From assembly GCA_007118235.1 (NCBI GenBank), contig SKRY01000167.1, forward strand, positions 1 through 9,797: a stretch of DNA of 9,797 bases, given 5' to 3'. Positions 1-6,482 of this stretch are shown here, piece by piece. The notes beneath the pieces were generated by a model. That model made no database searches. It was not told the DNA's origin and was given only the letters and a program-made list of their open reading frames with translations. Every line of letters starts with the position of its first letter. Positions within the stretch are counted from its first letter, which is position 1. The position numbers were made by a program, and so were the translations under genes. This DNA comes from Candidatus Hydrogenedentota bacterium. GTDB lineage: Bacteria; Hydrogenedentota; Hydrogenedentia; Hydrogenedentales; SLHB01.

Positions 1-1
1 G

Positions 2-409
2 GATTCCGAAGACGAATACCGCCGCAACCTTATTGAGATGACTCCGGATCCCCACGGCATCGTCAGTATGCGGCTCTATCCCCACCACCTCGACAACCGG
101 TTTGGCCGGGACGACGTCACGTACGAAGAATTGATCGAGATCACGCTCGACGCTGCCTCGGACGCGGGCAAAGCCGTCTTCGTGGGCGAATTCGGCGCAC
201 GGGCGGCGGAGGGCCTCACCGCAGACGAAGCCCGCGAAACTAACAAGGCCATACTTGACGCCTTGAAGGAGACCGGCGTCCCCCTCGCGGCCATCTGGGT
301 GTTTGATTTTGACGCCCAACAGGACGCGGGGTGGAACATTACCATGGAGAATGACCGCGCGTATCTCCTGGACTGGCTGGAGGCCGCGAATCGGCAGCTC
401 AAGGAATAA
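2..409 (+). CDS. Glycoside hydrolase, GH5/cellulase-like, C-terminal part (5' end outside window)
   Basis: Partial gene: the frame is open from the first complete codon at base 2 and ends at a TAA stop, leaving 135 residues of the C-terminal end. The visible part looks like the last strands of a TIM-barrel glycosidase. VSMRLYPHH (residues 21-29) resembles the GH5 strand carrying the conserved His/Tyr, KAVFVGEFGA (57-66) resembles the strand-7 segment whose Glu (here E63) is the nucleophile in GH5 enzymes, and IWVFDFD resembles strand 8 with its substrate-stacking Trp. If so, the enzyme would cleave a beta-linked polysaccharide or oligosaccharide. The acid/base Glu and any signal peptide would lie upstream and cannot be checked. 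Related clan GH-A families are possible alternatives. It is separated from enolase by 219 nt and is probably a separate transcription unit. The family call is inferred from short motifs only. Confidence 0.6.
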   Translation, partial: DSEDEYRRNLIEMTPDPHGIVSMRLYPHHLDNRFGRDDVTYEELIEITLDAASDAGKAVFVGEFGARAAEGLTADEARETNKAILDALKETGVPLAAIWVFDFDAQQDAGWNITMENDRAYLLDWLEAANRQLKE

Positions 410-422
410 GGCATGGCCGTGG

Positions 423-452
423 TTATCACCGGGGCGTGGTGTGTGATACAAT
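423..452 (+). promoter_or_regulatory. Candidate sigma70-type extended -10 promoter for enolase
   Basis: TGATACAAT at 444-452 fits an extended -10 element (TG, one base, then TACAAT, which is 5 of 6 to consensus). A weak -35-like TTATCA lies at 423-428 with an 18-nt spacer (4 of 6). Transcription would start near 459, giving enolase a leader of about 170 nt. The location in the only gap between the glycosidase and eno supports it, but this is a by-eye match. Confidence 0.42.
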
Positions 453-464
453 GCGGCTTCCACA

Positions 465-502
465 AGGCGCGGGGTGAGGGGGGATGTTCTTCACCCGCGC
501 TT
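465..502 (+). other. GC-rich hairpin in the eno leader
   Basis: Left arm GCGCGGGGTGA (467-477) pairs with right arm TCACCCGCGC (491-500). The stem is ten base pairs with one bulged G, extended outward by a G-U and an A-T pair, around a 13-nt loop. There is no T-run after it, so it is not a canonical intrinsic terminator. It would begin a few nucleotides inside the transcript if the -10 element at 447-452 is used, where it could act as a 5' stabilising stem-loop. It could also protect the 3' end of the glycosidase mRNA. Confidence 0.5.
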
Positions 503-612
503 CCATGCGGTCAATAACGGCGAATCGAGACGGCCTACGCGGACGTATTCCCCGATTCCGCCGTGTCTTACCGGCTTTCAAACACCTTTTCAAAAACCAT
601 GGAACCATGCGT

Positions 613-618
613 AAGGAG
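613..618 (+). promoter_or_regulatory. Ribosome binding site of enolase
   Basis: AAGGAG lies 10 nt before the ATG at 629. This decides the start: the open frame extends upstream to an earlier possible start at 563, but the 22 extra residues are not enolase-like, and the conserved enolase N-terminus (MTKITGINAREILDSRG) begins exactly at 629. Confidence 0.8.
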
Positions 619-628
619 AACGAGCATC

Positions 629-1915
629 ATGACGAAAATTACCGGAATTAACGCCAGGGAGATCCTGGACTCCCGCGGCAACCCCACCGTGGAGGTGGAC
701 GTACAGCTTTCCAGCGGCTTCTCCGGGCGGGCGGCGGTTCCGTCTGGCGCGTCCACGGGCGAGAACGAGGCCGTGGAACTGCGGGACGGCGACAAGAAGC
801 GGTATCTCGGCAAGGGCGTGACGCGGGCCGTCGAGAATGTGAACGACACGATCGCCCAGGAGCTGCTGGGAATGGACGCCGTGGATCAGCGGGAAGTCGA
901 CCAAACGCTCATCGCGCTGGATGGCACGAAGAACAAGAGCAAACTCGGCGCGAACGCCATCCTGGGCGTGTCGCTGGCGGCGGCGAAGGCCGTGGCCACC
1001 ACCCTGGAACTGCCGCTGTACAAGTATCTCGGCGGCGTGAACGCGCACATGTTGCCGGTGCCCATGATGAACATCCTCAACGGCGGCGAGCATGCCGATA
1101 ACAACGTGGACGTGCAAGAATTCATGGTCATGCCGGTGGGCGCGAAGACCTTCCGCGAGGCTTTGCGGATGGGCGCGGAGATCTTTCACTCGCTCAAGAG
1201 CGTACTCAAGGGCAAAGGCATGAATACCGCTGTTGGCGACGAGGGCGGGTTCGCGCCAAACCTGGGCTCGAACGTGGAAGCCATTGAAGTCATTCTGGAA
1301 GCCATCAAGAACGCGGGCTACGAGGCGGGCAAGGAGATCATGCTGGCCTTGGATCCTGCCTCGAGCGAATTTTACAAGGATGGCAAGTATATTCTCGGCG
1401 CCGAGAAGAATCCCGAACACTCCGCCGAACAGATGGCGGATTTCTGGAAAGGCTGGTGCGAAAAGTACCCGATCATCTCTATTGAAGACGGCATGGCCGA
1501 AAACGACTGGGAAGGATGGCGGATTCTCACCGAAAAGGTGGGCAAGAAGCTTCAGTTGGTGGGCGACGACCTGTTCGTGACGAACACGGAGTTCCTGGCC
1601 CAGGGCATCGAGAAGGGCATCGGCAACTCCATCCTCGTGAAGGTGAATCAGATCGGCACGCTGACCGAGACCCTCGACGCCGTGCAGATGGCGCAACGGG
1701 CTGGCTACACGGCGGTTATCTCGCACCGCAGCGGCGAGACCGAGGATTCGACCATCGCCGACCTGGTCGTGGCGACAAATGCGGGCCAAATCAAAACGGG
1801 TTCGGCGTCCCGGAGCGATCGGATCGCCAAATACAACCAATTGCTTCGCATTGAGGAAGAATTGGGCTCCATGGCGGTGTTTCCTGGCATGCAGGCCTTC
1901 TACAACCTCAAGTAA
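629..1915 (+). CDS. eno: Enolase (phosphopyruvate hydratase)
   Basis: Catalyses interconversion of 2-phosphoglycerate and phosphoenolpyruvate in glycolysis and gluconeogenesis; a Mg2+-dependent cytosolic enzyme and, in some bacteria, an RNA-degradosome partner. The protein is 428 residues, a normal bacterial length. Visible active-site features are the mobile loop SGAST with Ser42, His155 and Glu164 in the GGEHADNNVDVQEF segment, general acid Glu205 (GDEGGFAP), metal ligands Asp242 (LDPASSEF), Glu286 (SIEDGMAENDW) and Asp313 (VGDDLFVTN), general base Lys338 (LVKVNQIGTL), the signature SHRSGETED at 365-373, and Lys389 (IKTGS). Nothing essential is missing, so it should be active. The start was chosen at 629 for its AAGGAG site and the homologous N-terminus. 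It lies upstream of an ftsB-like gene, the same neighbour order as eno-ftsB in many bacteria, but with a 156-nt gap that has its own promoter-like element. Confidence 0.98.
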   Translation: MTKITGINAREILDSRGNPTVEVDVQLSSGFSGRAAVPSGASTGENEAVELRDGDKKRYLGKGVTRAVENVNDTIAQELLGMDAVDQREVDQTLIALDGTKNKSKLGANAILGVSLAAAKAVATTLELPLYKYLGGVNAHMLPVPMMNILNGGEHADNNVDVQEFMVMPVGAKTFREALRMGAEIFHSLKSVLKGKGMNTAVGDEGGFAPNLGSNVEAIEVILEAIKNAGYEAGKEIMLALDPASSEFYKDGKYILGAEKNPEHSAEQMADFWKGWCEKYPIISIEDGMAENDWEGWRILTEKVGKKLQLVGDDLFVTNTEFLAQGIEKGIGNSILVKVNQIGTLTETLDAVQMAQRAGYTAVISHRSGETEDSTIADLVVATNAGQIKTGSASRSDRIAKYNQLLRIEEELGSMAVFPGMQAFYNLK

Positions 1916-1969
1916 TGCAAGCGAATCGACGCGGCAGCGTTTATGTGCGCTTTCGCGGTGAAACTATAG

Positions 1970-1975
1970 TATAAT
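1970..1975 (+). promoter_or_regulatory. Candidate -10 element (TATAAT) upstream of the ftsB-phoH operon
   Basis: A perfect TATAAT stands in an A/T-rich pocket (1961-1975) inside otherwise GC-rich sequence, 97 nt before the ftsB-like ATG. No good -35 hexamer is found at 16-18 nt spacing and the upstream pair is TA, not the TG of an extended -10. Start of transcription would be near 1982. It would drive the seven-gene operon separately from eno, or add to read-through from eno. Confidence 0.5.
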
Positions 1976-1989
1976 GGTGTTGAGGGATT

Positions 1990-2025
1990 GGGCGCCGCTC
2001 CTGGACTAGGGCCCAGGCGGCGCCC
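1990..2025 (+). other. Strong hairpin between eno and ftsB
   Basis: Perfect 9-bp arms GGGCGCCGC (1990-1998) and GCGGCGCCC (2017-2025), plus an inner 4-bp helix TGG/CCA-type (2001-2004 with 2013-2016) after a 2-nt bulge, around an 8-nt loop. The following bases (GTTCCCCAAAC) contain no T-run, so a standard Rho-independent terminator is unlikely. It lies about 8 nt after the predicted transcription start from the TATAAT at 1970-1975, so a 5' leader stem-loop of the operon is the favoured reading. It may also define the 3' end of eno mRNA. Confidence 0.6.
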
Positions 2026-2071
2026 GTTCCCCAAACACGCGGGCTGGCGGCGCACTCGGGAGAATAAGGCC

Positions 2072-2383
2072 ATGGGTAGATGTCCTGGAATAGGGTATTG
2101 GCTGGCGCTGACGGCCGCGGTCGGGGCGTGCGGTCTGTACGCCTGGCGCAAGGATTTGCCAGGCCGCTACGAGGAATACCAACGAAGCGAACAGGAAGTA
2201 CACGAATTGCGGGAAGAATGGCGCGCGCACCAGAAGCGGCGCGACGCTCTTGAGGAGCGGATTGACGGGTTGGAACACGATCCCGTGGAATTGGAGGCGG
2301 CCATCCGGCGCACCCGGCGGATGGTCCGGGAAGGCGAGACTGTCTACCGCGTGGAGTTGCCCGGCGAGTCCGAGGAGGACTGA
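2072..2383 (+). CDS. ftsB: FtsB/DivIC-like septum formation initiator protein
   Basis: Small bitopic membrane protein of the divisome; in E. coli FtsB forms a complex with FtsL and FtsQ that helps activate septal peptidoglycan synthesis. The 103-residue protein has the family layout: a short cytoplasmic start, one membrane segment (about 7-25, rich in L, A, G and V), then a charged coiled coil (about 31-69, Glu/Arg/Leu heptads), then the family tail DPVELEAAIRRTRRMVREGE at 70-89 followed by VYRV. Typical relatives have a DP..iE..AR...gmv..gE.vy pattern here, so the match is good but the AR and LGM positions are diverged. ATG 2072 was chosen (GGGAG at 2058-2062, 9 nt before); a TTG at 1988 in the same frame would run through the hairpin and lacks a sensible ribosome site. 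It is downstream of eno, as ftsB often is, and 18 nt before phoH. Assignment rests on topology, tail motif and context. Confidence 0.8.
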   Translation: MGRCPGIGYWLALTAAVGACGLYAWRKDLPGRYEEYQRSEQEVHELREEWRAHQKRRDALEERIDGLEHDPVELEAAIRRTRRMVREGETVYRVELPGESEED

Positions 2384-2401
2384 TGACGGTTTGCGGCGGG
2401 T

Positions 2402-3448
2402 GTGGCGAAATCGAACAACGGAGTTCACACGCAACTGACACACGAGATCCAACTAAATAGCCACGAGGAAGCCATCAAGCTGCTGGGCCGAAACGGCGAG
2501 TTGCGCAAGCGAATCCAGCAGGACACGGCGGTCCGCATTGTGGATCGTGGCGCTAAGATATTGGTTATTGGCGAAGAGAAGGAAACCGCCATCGTCGGGC
2601 AAATGCTGGACGAACTCTTGTCGGCGGTCCGTAAGGGCCACACGCCCGATGTCTCCGATCTCAACTACGTTTTGAACGAAGCGCGGGGGGACAGCGCGGC
2701 GGACTTGGGCGCCGTGTTGTCGGAAGCGCCCCGGGCGTTACGGAAAGATATGCAGATTAAGCCGCGCACCCGCGGTCAAAAGGAGTACCTGGACGCTCTA
2801 AAAAGTAGCGACGTTACCGTTTGCATCGGTCCCGCCGGTACGGGCAAGACCTACCTCGCCGTGGCGGCGGCGGTGTCGGCCCTTTTGAACAAGCGGGTAA
2901 ATCGCTTGATACTCACGCGCCCAGCCGTGGAAGCGGGGGAAAGCTTGGGATTCTTGCCTGGGGACTTGCAAGAAAAGGTCAATCCCTATATCCGGCCGCT
3001 CTACGACGCATTGTATTCGATGCTGGACGTGGAGCGGGTCCGGCGGCTGGTGGAGCGGGAGATGATTGAAATCGCGCCGCTCGCCTTCATGCGGGGGCGC
3101 ACGTTGGCGCATTCGTTCGCGATTCTGGACGAGGCTCAGAACACAACCACGGAACAAATGAAGATGTTTCTTACACGCTTGGGTGAAGGCTCGACCGCCG
3201 TCGTAACGGGGGACGTGACTCAGATTGACCTGCCGCCGGGAAAGGTGTCGGGGCTGATCGAGGCGCGCCACGTGCTGCGGAACACACCCGGTGTGGCCAT
3301 TGTGGAGCTGGATCGCGGCGATGTGGTGCGGCATCCGCTCGTTCAGAATATTGTCGACGCATATGAAGCCGACGCGGCGGCGCGCGATGCGGAGTCCCAA
3401 GAGGGGCGGGTTCGCACTGACATCCCGGCCACGGATACCCCGGAATGA
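2402..3448 (+). CDS. phoH: PhoH-family ATPase (PhoH/YbeZ-like)
   Basis: P-loop NTPase of the PhoH family, related to the helicase SF1 core. The E. coli relative YbeZ works with the endoribonuclease YbeY in rRNA maturation and ribosome quality control, and the gene here also sits near ybeY. The 348-residue protein has an N-terminal KH-like RNA-binding region (about 13-80), then the ATPase core: Walker A GPAGTGKT (143-150), the family segment LTRPAVEAGESLGFLPGDLQ (171-190), Walker B FAILDEAQN (239-247, D243/E244), VTGDVTQIDLP (268-278) and the C-terminal DVVRHPLVQNIVDAYE (307-322). The last 25 residues are a polar, unconserved-looking tail. Translation starts at GTG 2402: an in-frame TGA at 2384 lies just upstream and no ATG is available nearby. 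The ribosome site is weak (GGCGGG just before the start), suggesting coupling to ftsB. Its ATGA end overlaps the next gene's start. Confidence 0.96.
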   Translation: MAKSNNGVHTQLTHEIQLNSHEEAIKLLGRNGELRKRIQQDTAVRIVDRGAKILVIGEEKETAIVGQMLDELLSAVRKGHTPDVSDLNYVLNEARGDSAADLGAVLSEAPRALRKDMQIKPRTRGQKEYLDALKSSDVTVCIGPAGTGKTYLAVAAAVSALLNKRVNRLILTRPAVEAGESLGFLPGDLQEKVNPYIRPLYDALYSMLDVERVRRLVEREMIEIAPLAFMRGRTLAHSFAILDEAQNTTTEQMKMFLTRLGEGSTAVVTGDVTQIDLPPGKVSGLIEARHVLRNTPGVAIVELDRGDVVRHPLVQNIVDAYEADAAARDAESQEGRVRTDIPATDTPE

Positions 3449-5967
3449 CGCCCGTTCGCCGGCCTGAAGCATCCCCTCAGCGAGATGGCTCCATCCTGAA
3501 CCGGATGGCGGAGCGTCTCCGTGTGTTTAGCCGCGGCGGCGCTTGGATGGACCGCTTGGTCATGCTTCTCGCGTTCGCCGTACTGGTGGCCGTGCTGGCG
3601 GAGTACCCCGGCGGCGGGGACGAGTCCGCGGCGCGTGAGAGCATCGAGACCGAGGAAATCGCCACGCAGGAATGGCAGGCTGCGTTTGCGTTCGAGACCG
3701 TGGACTTGCAAGCCACGCGCGAGGCGCGGGAAGAAGCCGCGGACCGCGTTCCCCCCGTGTATATTGTGGACGGCGAGCGCGTGGAGAACCGTATCCGCAG
3801 TCTCCGCGAGCGAATCAACGCCTTGCGGGATGAGCGGTCTGCCGTCGAGCACGCCATACGGGAAGCGTTGCTGGCGTCCACGAGCGAACAGTCGGCCGAG
3901 GAGGTGGTGTCGCGCGCTGTCCACGATTTCGCGGAGGACTTGAGCGAGCGGCGCTCTTTGTTTCACGATTTGGAAAGCCCGGCCTTGTTGGTCCCGTGGC
4001 TAAAACCTCGCATGGATACCCTTCCCACGCGGGTTTTCGCGGATGATGGCGGTGATCGGCCGAACGCGGCCGTGCGGCTGGAGGGTCCGGAACCGGGGGC
4101 GATGGAATTCGCGCACCTTTCCGAACTGGCGGTTCATGCGCGCGAGGGACTGGAGCGCGTATTGGCGGGCGGGGTGGTGAGTCCCGGCGCGTTTAGCGGC
4201 GCGGCGGAAGCGCGCGCAACGCCTGTGTCCGTTCACATCGTGCGGGATGAGCGAAGCGCTGGCCTTCCCCGGAGCGAAGGAAAGGCCTTGGGTGACGTGC
4301 CCACGGTGGGCGATGCCGCCATCGCGTTGGGGACGTTGCTGGAGGAAAGGCTGCAACAACAAGAGCACATGGAAGCGAACGGGGAAGCCGCGATGGACGC
4401 CGGCCGTTTGGCTGCTTCCGCGGCCGCCTTGGCGCGGCTAGACCTCCGGGACACGCTGGTTCATGACCCCGTCACCACGGCGAATCACAGGGAGACCGCG
4501 CGCAACGCCGTGGACCCCGTCATGAAGTCCATCCGCCGCTTGGAAATCATGCAGGAACAGGGACGCCCCTGGACCGAGCAGTCTCGCTCGGATGTGCGCG
4601 CCTATCTTGAGCGCAAGTATGCGAACACGGAGCCCGGGACCGCGGTCTTGGCCTCCTTGGCCGCGTACATGATCTTCGCGGCGCTCGCCCTGACCGCCAT
4701 TCGTCACACGCTGCCGATGGTGACTGGCCGGCGGGACGCTCCGCGGAAATTCCTGCATATCGCTCTTGTCATCCTATGCGCCATTCTGGTGACGGGGTGG
4801 GTGATTAGCTTCGTGGCGCCATCGGGATTCCTGGTTCCCGTCATGGCCGGCGCCGTGCTCCTCGCCATTCTTACCAATGCGCGCTTGGCGGCAATTACGA
4901 GCCTGGTTGCCGTGGTAATGCTATCTATCCAATATAATCATGACTGGCGGTTGCTGGTGGTCATGGGGGCCATGGCCCTGACCGGCGTGTTGTCCGTCCA
5001 CACGGTCCGCCGCCGGGGCGACATGGCCGCCGCGGGCGCCAAGGCGACGGCCGCCGGTCTCGGGGTGATGCTCGCGGTCCTGCTGGCGGCGGAGCCCCCG
5101 TTCATCGACATGGCCCCACAGAAGCTGGCGATGATAGCGTTGAACGGCTTCGCCTGCATGCTGATTATTCCCGGCTTGCTGCCCCCTCTGGAGCGGCTGT
5201 TCGGTGTGACGACCGACATTCAGTTGCTTGAATACTCGGACTTGAACAACGACCTGCTCAGCCGCTTGGCGATGGAAGCCCCCGCCACGTATTCGCACAG
5301 CCTCATGTTGGGGCAGCTCGCCGAGGCCGCGGCCAGCGCGGTGGGCGCGAACGGCTTGCAAGCCAGGGTGGCGGCTTATTATCACGACATTGGCAAGATG
5401 CGGCGGCCCGAGTATTTCGCGGAGAATCAGGCCGGGGTGAACATCCACGATGCGCTGCCCCCCCGGCGGAGTGCTCAAGCTATCAGCGCGCACGTGACCG
5501 ATGGGGCGGCCCTCGCGGAAAAGCATCATCTGCCGACTCCCCTTGTGGACGCGATCCGCGAGCACCACGGCACGACCCTCATTGGATGTTTCTATCAACG
5601 CGCCTTGGCGCAGCACAAAGCGGAGGACGTGTCCGAGGAAGAGTACCGCTACCCGGGTCCGAAGCCTCAGAGCCGGGAAACAGCCATCCTCATGATTTGC
5701 GACGGAGTCGAATCGGGTGTGCGGAGCATCAAGCACCCCGGCGAACAGCGCATTTGCGAGTTCGTGAACAAGCTCGTGGATGCCCGCGCCGCGGATGGCC
5801 AGTTCGATGAATGCGACCTGACGCTGCGGGATTTGGATGTCATCAAGAGGGTGGTTAGTAAACGCGTGCTTACGCATTACCATCACCGGGCCGAATACCC
5901 CGAACTGTCTGGCCGGGCCGAGCAGCCGCCCAACGTCATTTCGATGGCCGGAGGGACGGATCCGTGA
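3445..5967 (+). CDS. pgpH: 7TM-HD family phosphohydrolase, probable cyclic-di-AMP phosphodiesterase (PgpH/YqfF-like)
   Basis: Membrane-anchored HD-domain phosphohydrolase. Characterised members (Listeria PgpH) hydrolyse c-di-AMP to pApA, controlling osmotic and cell-wall homeostasis. The 840-residue layout is: an N-terminal membrane segment (about 36-53), a large extracytoplasmic 7TMR-HDED-type region (about 55-398) that includes the hallmark TREAREEAADRVPPVYIVD (91-109), a cluster of six or so membrane helices (about 400-580), and a cytoplasmic HD domain (about 600-810). Metal-ligand candidates are His618 (TYSHS), His647-Asp648 (YYHDIGKM), His683 (SAHVTDG), His707-His708 (REHHGT) and Asp753 (MICDGVE), so the catalytic set looks complete. 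RYPGPKP at 735-741 is another family mark. It is longer than the Firmicutes proteins (about 710-720 residues), mostly in the extracytoplasmic part. ATG 3445 overlaps the phoH stop (ATGA) with little Shine-Dalgarno signal, so coupled translation is likely; Met21 (3505) is an alternative. Substrate is inferred from the family. Confidence 0.92.
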   Translation: MTPVRRPEASPQRDGSILNRMAERLRVFSRGGAWMDRLVMLLAFAVLVAVLAEYPGGGDESAARESIETEEIATQEWQAAFAFETVDLQATREAREEAADRVPPVYIVDGERVENRIRSLRERINALRDERSAVEHAIREALLASTSEQSAEEVVSRAVHDFAEDLSERRSLFHDLESPALLVPWLKPRMDTLPTRVFADDGGDRPNAAVRLEGPEPGAMEFAHLSELAVHAREGLERVLAGGVVSPGAFSGAAEARATPVSVHIVRDERSAGLPRSEGKALGDVPTVGDAAIALGTLLEERLQQQEHMEANGEAAMDAGRLAASAAALARLDLRDTLVHDPVTTANHRETARNAVDPVMKSIRRLEIMQEQGRPWTEQSRSDVRAYLERKYANTEPGTAVLASLAAYMIFAALALTAIRHTLPMVTGRRDAPRKFLHIALVILCAILVTGWVISFVAPSGFLVPVMAGAVLLAILTNARLAAITSLVAVVMLSIQYNHDWRLLVVMGAMALTGVLSVHTVRRRGDMAAAGAKATAAGLGVMLAVLLAAEPPFIDMAPQKLAMIALNGFACMLIIPGLLPPLERLFGVTTDIQLLEYSDLNNDLLSRLAMEAPATYSHSLMLGQLAEAAASAVGANGLQARVAAYYHDIGKMRRPEYFAENQAGVNIHDALPPRRSAQAISAHVTDGAALAEKHHLPTPLVDAIREHHGTTLIGCFYQRALAQHKAEDVSEEEYRYPGPKPQSRETAILMICDGVESGVRSIKHPGEQRICEFVNKLVDARAADGQFDECDLTLRDLDVIKRVVSKRVLTHYHHRAEYPELSGRAEQPPNVISMAGGTDP
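5950..5956 (+). promoter_or_regulatory. Ribosome binding site of ybeY inside the pgpH 3' end
   Basis: GGAGGGA ends 7 nt before the GTG start at 5964. It fixes the non-ATG start of ybeY, which overlaps the pgpH stop codon as GTGA. Confidence 0.7.
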
Positions 5968-6482
5968 GCGTGGAGCTGTTGGTGCGGAACGAGTCCAGCA
6001 TCAAGCGATTGTGCCGGCAAGACAAGTTGCAAAAGCTGGCCGAATACGTGTACAACGGTGAAAGGTGCGCGGGTGAGGCCGAGGTGAGCCTGCTGTTCTG
6101 CGATGATGCGCGCATGCGCGAACTCAACAGCCAATACCGAGGCGTGGATGCCCCCACGGATGTGCTGGCGTTTCCCCAAGAGGAATGCCCGGGGGACGAC
6201 ACGCGGGTATTGGGGGATATTGTGATATCGCTGGAGACGGTGGCGGAACGGAGCGGCGGGGATCGCGGCGCCATGCGCCGGGAGGTGGATTTGCTTTTGT
6301 GTCACGCCATGTTGCATCTTCTTGGTTACGATCACCAGACCCTCGCCGAACGGGACTGGATGACGCAACGTCAGGCGCATTACCTGGATCTTCCGCTCGA
6401 ATCGGCATGGATAGGCGGCTCCCCGCATGGCGATGGAGCCGGGGATGAAACGGGAGAAGGAGACGTCGGCCACCGTGAGTGA
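5964..6482 (+). CDS. ybeY: Endoribonuclease YbeY (rRNA maturation factor)
   Basis: Zinc-dependent single-strand endoribonuclease involved in 16S rRNA 3' maturation, late 70S quality control and small-RNA metabolism. The diagnostic metal motif HAMLHLLGYDH occupies 114-124, with zinc ligands His114, His118 and His124. The upstream family segments YRGVDAPTDVLAFP (58-71) and GDIVISL (84-90) are present, with Arg59 in the usual place. The 172-residue protein is somewhat longer than E. coli YbeY (155) because of a Gly/Asp/Glu-rich tail after about residue 150 that carries no family motif. Translation starts at GTG 5964, which overlaps the pgpH stop by 4 nt (GTGA) and follows a good ribosome site, GGAGGGA at 5950-5956. 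The PhoH and YbeY genes in one operon, interrupted only by pgpH, support a shared RNA-processing role. The 3' end overlaps the following CNNM gene. Confidence 0.96.
   Translation: MSVELLVRNESSIKRLCRQDKLQKLAEYVYNGERCAGEAEVSLLFCDDARMRELNSQYRGVDAPTDVLAFPQEECPGDDTRVLGDIVISLETVAERSGGDRGAMRREVDLLLCHAMLHLLGYDHQTLAERDWMTQRQAHYLDLPLESAWIGGSPHGDGAGDETGEGDVGHRE
6435..6462 (+). promoter_or_regulatory. Two competing ribosome binding sites for CNNM copy 1
   Basis: GGAG at 6435-6438 stands 6 nt before ATG 6445, and AAGGAG at 6457-6462 stands 12 nt before GTG 6475. Both are in the same frame and both lie inside the ybeY coding tail. The two candidate starts differ by only ten residues of polar N-terminus, so topology is unaffected. 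Confidence 0.45.

Noticed and set aside
563..628. N-terminal extension of enolase by 22 residues
   Set aside because: The extension has no counterpart in enolases, and AAGGAG at 613-618 points to the ATG at 629.
590..1840. Long open frame (416 codons) on the minus strand across enolase
   Set aside because: It mirrors a highly conserved enolase gene in a GC-rich genome, where antisense frames stay open by codon bias. Its translation is rich in His/Arg/Val with no recognisable domain.
1990..2025. Intrinsic terminator of eno
   Set aside because: The stem is strong but no T-run follows, and it lies directly after a perfect -10 hexamer. It was kept as a leader hairpin with the terminator reading as an alternative.
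2383..2460. Short frame starting at ATG 2383 right after ftsB
   Set aside because: It is only about 25 codons, lies in a different frame from PhoH, and shows no conserved feature. The PhoH frame begins with GTG at 2402.
5389..5404. HD-GYP type cyclic-di-GMP phosphodiesterase for the HD protein
   Set aside because: The HHExxDGxGYP motif is absent, while the 7TM cluster, VPPVYIVD segment, REHHGT and RYPGPKP all match the PgpH/YqfF family.
4921..5886. Minus-strand open frame of 321 codons opposite the HD domain of the PgpH-like gene
   Set aside because: Same explanation: the sense strand encodes complete, conserved HD motifs and the antisense product shows no family features.
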